Below the pieces are notes generated by a model, which had not been told where the DNA came from, did no database searches, and was given only the letters and a program-made list of their open reading frames with translations. Of a stretch of DNA of 37,649 nucleotides, positions 34,356-37,649 are shown one piece after another. Position numbers and translations under genes: made by a program. The DNA is taken from assembly GCA_947382625.1 (NCBI GenBank), contig CANDAG010000036.1, forward strand, positions 1-37,649, given 5' to 3'. This stretch comes from an uncultured Lachnospiraceae bacterium. GTDB taxonomy: Bacteria; Bacillota; Clostridia; Lachnospirales; Lachnospiraceae. Every line of letters begins with the position of its first letter. Within the stretch, counting starts at the first letter, position 1.

Positions 34356-35030
34356 ATGAAAATTGAAGCCAGGGAACTATCCAAAATTTATGGGAATGGA
34401 GAGAACCGGGTTGTGGCTCTCGATAGGGTCAATCTGGAAATCGGTATCAATGATTTTATATCCATTATGGGACCGTCAGGAAGCGGAAAAAGTACGCTGC
34501 TCCACCTTTTATCCGGGCTGGACAGACCGACCTCTGGGAGTCTGACTTATGATGGCAGGGATATTTACAGTCTTAGCGACAGGGAATTGTCCACATTCAG
34601 ACGTCGCCGGATCGGTTTTGTTTTCCAACAGTTTCATCTTCTGCCTGTTTTGACTGCAAGAGAAAACATTATCATGCCGCTGCTTTTGGATAAAAAGCAG
34701 CCGGATGAAGCCTATTTGATGCAGCTTACAGAATTGCTGGGGATCGGTGACCGTCTGGGACATCTGCCTCATGAACTGTCCGGGGGTCAGCAGCAGCGAG
34801 TTGCCATTGCGCGCGCTTTGATCGCAAAGCCGGATATTATCTTTGCGGATGAGCCTACCGGAAACCTGGATAGCAAAAGCGGCGGTGAGGTTATGAAGAT
34901 GCTTGAAAATATCTGGAAAAGGATGGGTACGAAGCTGGTCATTATTACACATGACAGCCAGATTGCGCAGATGGCTGAGAGGCGATTTGTGATCGTTGAC
35001 GGTGTTCTTTCGGAGGTGACAGTAAAATGA
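34356..35030 (+). CDS. ABC transporter ATP-binding protein, MacB/BceA type
   Basis: ATPase subunit of 224 residues. Walker [10 protein letters not shown] (39-47 region), Q loop in [10 protein letters not shown], signature [15 protein letters not shown], Walker [14 protein letters not shown] and the switch His in IITHDSQIA. This group drives FtsX-like permeases in lipoprotein release or peptide resistance. AAGGAGG lies before the ATG. Its stop overlaps the permease start by four bases (ATGA). Confidence 0.93.
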   Translation: MKIEARELSKIYGNGENRVVALDRVNLEIGINDFISIMGPSGSGKSTLLHLLSGLDRPTSGSLTYDGRDIYSLSDRELSTFRRRRIGFVFQQFHLLPVLTARENIIMPLLLDKKQPDEAYLMQLTELLGIGDRLGHLPHELSGGQQQRVAIARALIAKPDIIFADEPTGNLDSKSGGEVMKMLENIWKRMGTKLVIITHDSQIAQMAERRFVIVDGVLSEVTVK

Positions 35031-37528
35031 AATCTTATTATGCACTGGCACTCAAAGAAATAAAGGCACAGAAAACTACGTCTATTCTGATTTTACTTGC
35101 GCTCATCCTTTCTACCATGATGACGGCGGTGATCGGTCAGTCCGCCGGGGTACTGTCCGCTATGCGGCAGCAGCAGGCGATCACTCTGGGCGGTAACCGG
35201 TATCTTACCTTTGTGCAGATGGATCAGGAGCAGGTTGCGGCGATACGGAATGATCCGAGATTGTCTTTCGTTGGGGAATATATCACTTTGGGGTCTGCGG
35301 AGATCAACTCTTCCCTTACGCTTGGACTGAATGAATACCATGAGGATGTTGCCGCTGTTTATCCATCCCATGCCAAATTAAAAAAGGGCCGCCTGCCGGA
35401 TGCCCCGTTGGAAATTGCTCTGCCGGAGGATGTGCTGAATTACCTGGGTTTTACAGGAAAGCCAGGGGATACCATTCCACTCACACTTTCAAAAGCTCTG
35501 CGGCATGGGGTTGAGATTTCTTCTTATGACTTTTCTGCAGATTTTGTGCTGGCAGGAATCACGGAAAGCAATTATCTGAATTATAGTTCCGGCTCAGTCA
35601 CCGGTATGGTGGGTCCGGGAACGGCAGAGAAATTGCTGCCGGACAACTACCTTTATTACAATGTTGATATTCGGACATCTGACAAAAAGACATTTCAAAA
35701 TACGGTAAATGACTTGATCGCCACCCTGTCCGTGCATGAGCTGGATACCCTTTATAATGTCGTTTTGCTGGAAGCACTGGGAATCCATTACGATACGGAA
35801 CAGGCGGATATGGAGCTTTCCGGTCAGGGATTCTCTCTGGTATTGGCTGCGGGGATCATGGTCGGGCTGTTGCTGCTTTTGGCAGCAGGGCTGGTGATCT
35901 ATAACATCCTGAAAATCGCAGTATCACAGCGGATTGGCCAGTATGGGGTTCTCAGGGCGATCGGCGGAGAAAAAGGGCAGCTTTACTTACTTGTATCTGC
36001 CCAGGTTTTACTGCTTTGCGTGATTGGTATCCCGGTTGGGATCCTGCTGGGAACATTGTCAGCGGAGGGGATCCTTACTGCTGCAACCAGCCTGCTCTCT
36101 CCGGAAATTTTTCTGGTACAGAATACGGATGAATTAAACCGTTTGATTGCGGAGAACAGCGCAGGCAAAGGCGTTTTCCTCCTGGCAAGCGCTGCTATTA
36201 CATTGCTGTTTGCTTTTATTGCCGGGATTCCTGCCGCCCGGTATGCGGCAAAGGTATCGCCGACTGTGGCTATGGCGGGCCAGAGCATCAAAATCAAACG
36301 AAGGAACCGAAGAACAAAGAAAATCCGCAATTTTGAAGCTTTCTATGCCTGCCTTAATTTGAAACGCAACCGTGGGAGAACAGCAATCACGATTTTATCT
36401 TTGGTTATGAGCATCACGGTTTTTATTACCTTGCAGGGATTTACTGACCTGCTGAACACGGCCGGCAGTATGGAAAGTGCACGCATGGGGGATTATTCTA
36501 TTGTGAATGAGACAGTCGGCTTCTCCCCGGATACTTTAAGCGCGATCGAAGGAAATGAGATGGTGCGGTCTGTTTCGGCGATTCAATTTTCGCTTTATGA
36601 CATGGATGAAAATAAAAAACCGATTGGAATTGACATTGGTTTTGCGCTCCGGCCGGGCGAAACATTTCAAGTGGCAGGATTGAACAATGCCTGTCTGGAT
36701 GCAGTTTTCGGCGAACGGGTGTCTGATATCGATCTGGAGCGTTTGAAAACAGGGGACGGATGTTTCGTGCGTAACCCGATTCCGCTTATTTTTGAAGGCA
36801 CCGAAATACCACGGACCGAGATTAAGGCAGGTGAGACGATTACCGTGGCAGGAACACAAATTCCTGTCCTGGCGACACTGAATGGGTATGACACTTATAT
36901 TAGTATTGGTAATAATGGTTTCACGAATGGAGTACAGGTGATCGTTTCTGAACAGCTCTATTCTAAACTGACAGGTAAGGCTGAGTACAATGAACTGCTG
37001 CCTGACCTGATCGATGGCGCAGAGCGGGAAGAGTTCGATTCTGTGGTGAGGCAGCTTTGCCGGGATATTCCGGGAACAACCTATCTTTCTTATGAGGAAA
37101 CAGACCGTCAGCTTGCAGAAAGCTTTGAACAAATACGGCTTTTAGCATGGGGACTGATCTTGTTTATTGCGCTGATCGGCCTTTTGAATATCATCAATAC
37201 TGTTTACACCAATATCCATACCCGTGTTGCGGAAATCGGTATGCAGCGAGCCATTGGCATGAGTGTGGGAGGTTTGTTCAAGGTGTTCTTATGGGAGGGC
37301 GCTTATTATGGTCTGATCGCGGCGGTCATAGGCAGTATGGCCGGATATATCTGCACAATTTTCGTAGAGGCTGCAACAACAGACGCTATCCATCTGGTTG
37401 CTGTTCCCATTATCCCTGTCGTAGAGGCAGTCATCTTCTCGACCGGAGCTTGTCTGCTGGCAACCTGTATCCCGTTAAGAAGGATTAGCAGAATGAGTAT
37501 TGTGGATTCTATTGAAGCGGTTGATTAG
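35027..37528 (+). CDS. FtsX-like ABC transporter permease
   Basis: Permease of 833 residues with two FtsX halves. Segment 1 lies at about 17-37, a large outer domain at 40-265, and three segments between about 272 and 410 close the first half. The second half begins after a basic loop (about 425-440), with a segment near 450-470, another outer domain to about 700, and three segments between 705 and 825. This is the architecture of MacB-type and peptide-resistance permeases rather than the ten-segment BceB. With the kinase and regulator upstream it probably senses or removes envelope-active peptides; substrate unknown. Confidence 0.88.
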   Translation: MKSYYALALKEIKAQKTTSILILLALILSTMMTAVIGQSAGVLSAMRQQQAITLGGNRYLTFVQMDQEQVAAIRNDPRLSFVGEYITLGSAEINSSLTLGLNEYHEDVAAVYPSHAKLKKGRLPDAPLEIALPEDVLNYLGFTGKPGDTIPLTLSKALRHGVEISSYDFSADFVLAGITESNYLNYSSGSVTGMVGPGTAEKLLPDNYLYYNVDIRTSDKKTFQNTVNDLIATLSVHELDTLYNVVLLEALGIHYDTEQADMELSGQGFSLVLAAGIMVGLLLLLAAGLVIYNILKIAVSQRIGQYGVLRAIGGEKGQLYLLVSAQVLLLCVIGIPVGILLGTLSAEGILTAATSLLSPEIFLVQNTDELNRLIAENSAGKGVFLLASAAITLLFAFIAGIPAARYAAKVSPTVAMAGQSIKIKRRNRRTKKIRNFEAFYACLNLKRNRGRTAITILSLVMSITVFITLQGFTDLLNTAGSMESARMGDYSIVNETVGFSPDTLSAIEGNEMVRSVSAIQFSLYDMDENKKPIGIDIGFALRPGETFQVAGLNNACLDAVFGERVSDIDLERLKTGDGCFVRNPIPLIFEGTEIPRTEIKAGETITVAGTQIPVLATLNGYDTYISIGNNGFTNGVQVIVSEQLYSKLTGKAEYNELLPDLIDGAEREEFDSVVRQLCRDIPGTTYLSYEETDRQLAESFEQIRLLAWGLILFIALIGLLNIINTVYTNIHTRVAEIGMQRAIGMSVGGLFKVFLWEGAYYGLIAAVIGSMAGYICTIFVEAATTDAIHLVAVPIIPVVEAVIFSTGACLLATCIPLRRISRMSIVDSIEAVD

Positions 37529-37554
37529 TTTAGAAAAGTACAATATGAATAATT

Positions 37555-37645
37555 TCAGGGTAGAAATGGAGAAGCCATTACTACCCTGATCTCATTAATG
37601 GGCTTTAGCCCGTTGAGTACATCGGAGTTTCTCCCAACGGAGAAA
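37555..37645. repeat. Cluster of three strong hairpins at the right edge
   Basis: Hairpin 1 (37555-37589) has TCAGGGTAG/CTACCCTGA, a single A-A mismatch, then AATGG/CCATT around AGAAG. Hairpin 2 (37600-37611) is GGGC-TTTA-GCCC. Hairpin 3 (37628-37645) is TTTCTCC-CAAC-GGAGAAA. None is followed by a T run, so plain termination is unlikely. The structure resembles the folded end of an IS200/IS605-type element or a small structured RNA, but the window ends before this can be decided. Confidence 0.5.
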
Positions 37646-37649
37646 TGGA

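Overview
The window reads as chromosome of a Gram-positive anaerobe in class Clostridia, most probably family Lachnospiraceae. This is inferred from gene content and style rather than a database match: CIRCE-controlled groES-groEL, a glmS ribozyme, RelQ beside a long Rel, HemZ, a DUF3048 lipoprotein, an anchored GH25-SH3b muramidase, strong AGGAGG ribosome sites and TTGACA/TATAAT promoters. No rRNA, tRNA or CRISPR array was seen.

Layout. (1) 1-2162: end of a GldG/DUF4340 ABC-exporter operon cut by the left edge. (2) 2196-6348: feoA-feoB, a zinc alcohol dehydrogenase and a small (p)ppGpp synthetase, all rightward. (3) 6345-8344, leftward: a KdpD/KdpE-like two-component pair with a clear promoter and an 11-bp direct-repeat operator candidate, but no kdpFABC here. 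(4) 8483-11803: cell-wall muramidase, an unknown charged protein and a degenerate GGDEF protein. (5) 11924-14168: groES-groEL with promoter, CIRCE operator and terminator. (6) 14287-17884: a heterodimeric ABC exporter. (7) 17907-22225: rel, a metallo-beta-lactamase-fold hydrolase and a DUF3048 lipoprotein. (8) 22324-26116: promoter, glmS ribozyme, glmS, hemZ. (9) 26117-32311: an accessory zone with a PD-(D/E)XK transposase-type nuclease, a broken ArdC gene, several gene scraps, a DUF5655 gene, an unrecognised membrane protein overlapping a Sel1-repeat gene, and a leftward DUF1801/DUF1905 pair. (10) 32490-37528: a two-component system plus a MacB/Bce-like ABC transporter, then a cluster of strong hairpins at the right edge.

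The most interesting undescribed signal is a 38-bp hairpin repeat that occurs six times as three tandem pairs (7082-7158, 14169-14244, 22238-22313). The two arms change together between copies, so the structure seems to be selected, and one copy supplies the last codons and stop of the kdpD-like gene. Other points of note are a perfect 20-bp palindrome exactly where the ArdC pseudogene breaks off, the operator candidates of the two two-component systems, a GldG protein fused in frame to what looks like the end of its permease, and the unrecognised membrane/Sel1 gene pair.

The genes suggest stringent-response control (two alarmone enzymes), iron uptake, heat-shock folding, amino-sugar supply for cell wall, haem-type radical SAM chemistry and drug or peptide export, interrupted by decayed mobile DNA in the right third.
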